A DNA stretch of 64,000 bases. Origin: Paenibacillus assamensis DSM 18201 (GTDB taxonomy: Bacteria; Bacillota; Bacilli; Paenibacillales; Paenibacillaceae). The DNA is taken from assembly GCF_000422445.1 (NCBI RefSeq), contig NZ_AULU01000013.1, positions 62,001 to 126,000 on the forward strand, written 5' to 3'. The position numbers and the translations under genes were made by a program. This document shows, in pieces, positions 63,421-64,000 of this stretch. A model generated the notes under the pieces. That model was not told the DNA's origin. It ran no database searches and worked only from the letters and a program-made list of their open reading frames with translations. Position 1 is the first letter of the stretch. Each line of letters starts with the position of its first letter.

Positions 63421-64000
63421 CTATTGGACGAGGCTGCGACGGTATCCGCAGCAATCAACTTGCTTCACACGTTGATCGGGAATAACAAAGGACACCGTTG
63501 TACCTTCACCAAGTTTGCTGTCAATGGACAGCCCCTGACCATACATTTGAATCAACCGACGATTGGTATTAGTAATGCCAATACCGCCTTTTCCTTTCAT
63601 CGTTAGGTTCAATAGCGATTCAACTTTCTCTTGTTCTATGCCTTTTCCGTTATCCTTTATTTCGATAAGGACGGAATGGTCCTGCCTTGTTATTCGGATA
63701 TGAATCGTACCGCCTTTCACTTGGCTAAGGACACCGTGCTTAACGGCATTCTCGACGATTGGCTGAATCGAGAGTGGAGGGAGCTGCAAGTTGATTCTCG
63801 ATTCAACCTCCCACACGATGGACAACCTGTCTTCAAATCGGGCTTTTTCAATATGCAGATAAGCTTCTATAAGTCTTAATTCGTATTCAAGATCAACTAA
63901 CTTGCCTGTATTTAAAAAGTCAAAGCTGATGCGTAAATACGATGCGAATGCTTCGCCTACATCTCGCATTTTATCTGTATCAATATCACTGAGTGCCATA
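63421..64000 (-). CDS. Sensor histidine kinase, LytS/YehU type (N-terminal part outside the window)
   Basis: C-terminal 193 or so residues of a His_kinase/HATPase module; the frame continues off the right edge, so the Met at 63999 is internal. Visible: end of the phospho-helix region ([35 protein letters not shown]), N-box [17 protein letters not shown]1 IKDNGKGI, G2 [12 protein letters not shown], and the last strand [11 protein letters not shown]. Such kinases pair with LytTR or AraC/YesN-type regulators, commonly for carbohydrate or cell-wall signals. It faces the MarR operon promoter. Confidence 0.92.
   Translation of the reverse strand, partial: MALSDIDTDKMRDVGEAFASYLRISFDFLNTGKLVDLEYELRLIEAYLHIEKARFEDRLSIVWEVESRINLQLPPLSIQPIVENAVKHGVLSQVKGGTIHIRITRQDHSVLIEIKDNGKGIEQEKVESLLNLTMKGKGGIGITNTNRRLIQMYGQGLSIDSKLGEGTTVSFVIPDQRVKQVDCCGYRRSLVQ

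Overview
The window looks like chromosome from a low-to-moderate GC, endospore-forming Firmicute of the Paenibacillus/Bacillus type. The signs are strong AGGAGG-type ribosome binding sites with frequent TTG and GTG starts, a Spo0E-type phosphatase, SLH-domain surface proteins, lipoproteins with Gram-positive lipoboxes, an LCP cell-wall enzyme, intrinsic terminators after most units, and PhoP-box-like and sigma-D-like promoters. The assignment is inferred from gene content and style only. No rRNA, tRNA, insertion sequence or CRISPR array was found.

Layout. 1-5203 (minus): a 2-aminoethylphosphonate uptake and degradation operon (ATPase, double permease, binding lipoprotein, PhnW, PhnX) behind a four-repeat PhoP-box-like promoter. 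5462-9849: a DUF1904 protein, a chemoreceptor with a sigma-D-type promoter, an unknown protein and a SUKH (SMI1/KNR4) protein. 10102-17674: a two-component system with a PepSY-like lipoprotein, then a CUT1-type ABC importer lacking an ATPase but followed by an HlyD-like adaptor. 17876-26884 (minus): a DUF418 membrane protein, two paralogous SLH-M13 peptidases, a lipoprotein of the agmatine deiminase family and a MerR regulator. Two copies of a 182-bp composite repeat (+ + - -) flank the second M13 gene and the deiminase/MerR pair. 27419-28166: chloramphenicol acetyltransferase with a leader ORF and an SD-sequestering hairpin.

28363-34536 is accessory: a membrane protein, an XRE-ImmA/IrrE protease with a partner of unknown function, and SUKH, unknown and ankyrin proteins. 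34628-38069: an AraC/GyrI regulator, a family 2 glycosyltransferase and a six-repeat propeller-like protein. 38663-43405: an AT-rich stretch with an XRE-TPR regulator, a Spo0E-like phosphatase, secreted proteins and lipoproteins, a frameshifted copper-amine-oxidase-N protein and small ORFs. 43501-50289: a MutS2-like ATPase without Smr, an SDR, the alkylation-repair set alkA / adaA-adaB, and a MidA-like methyltransferase with TPR-like repeats. 50389-55026: lactate permease, a LacI-type regulator and a GH13 alpha-glucosidase linked by three TAAACGTTTA operators.

The most striking unit is 55342-58114: a soluble TPR-like histidine kinase, a receiver-only response regulator and a PIN-domain nuclease, tightly packed and AT-rich. 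It resembles the Detocs class of two-component-like anti-phage systems, but with a PIN effector. The window closes with an LCP enzyme, a MarR/dioxygenase/flavin-oxidoreductase quinone-stress-type cluster (60139-63275) and the C-terminal part of a LytS/YehU-type sensor kinase cut by the window end.
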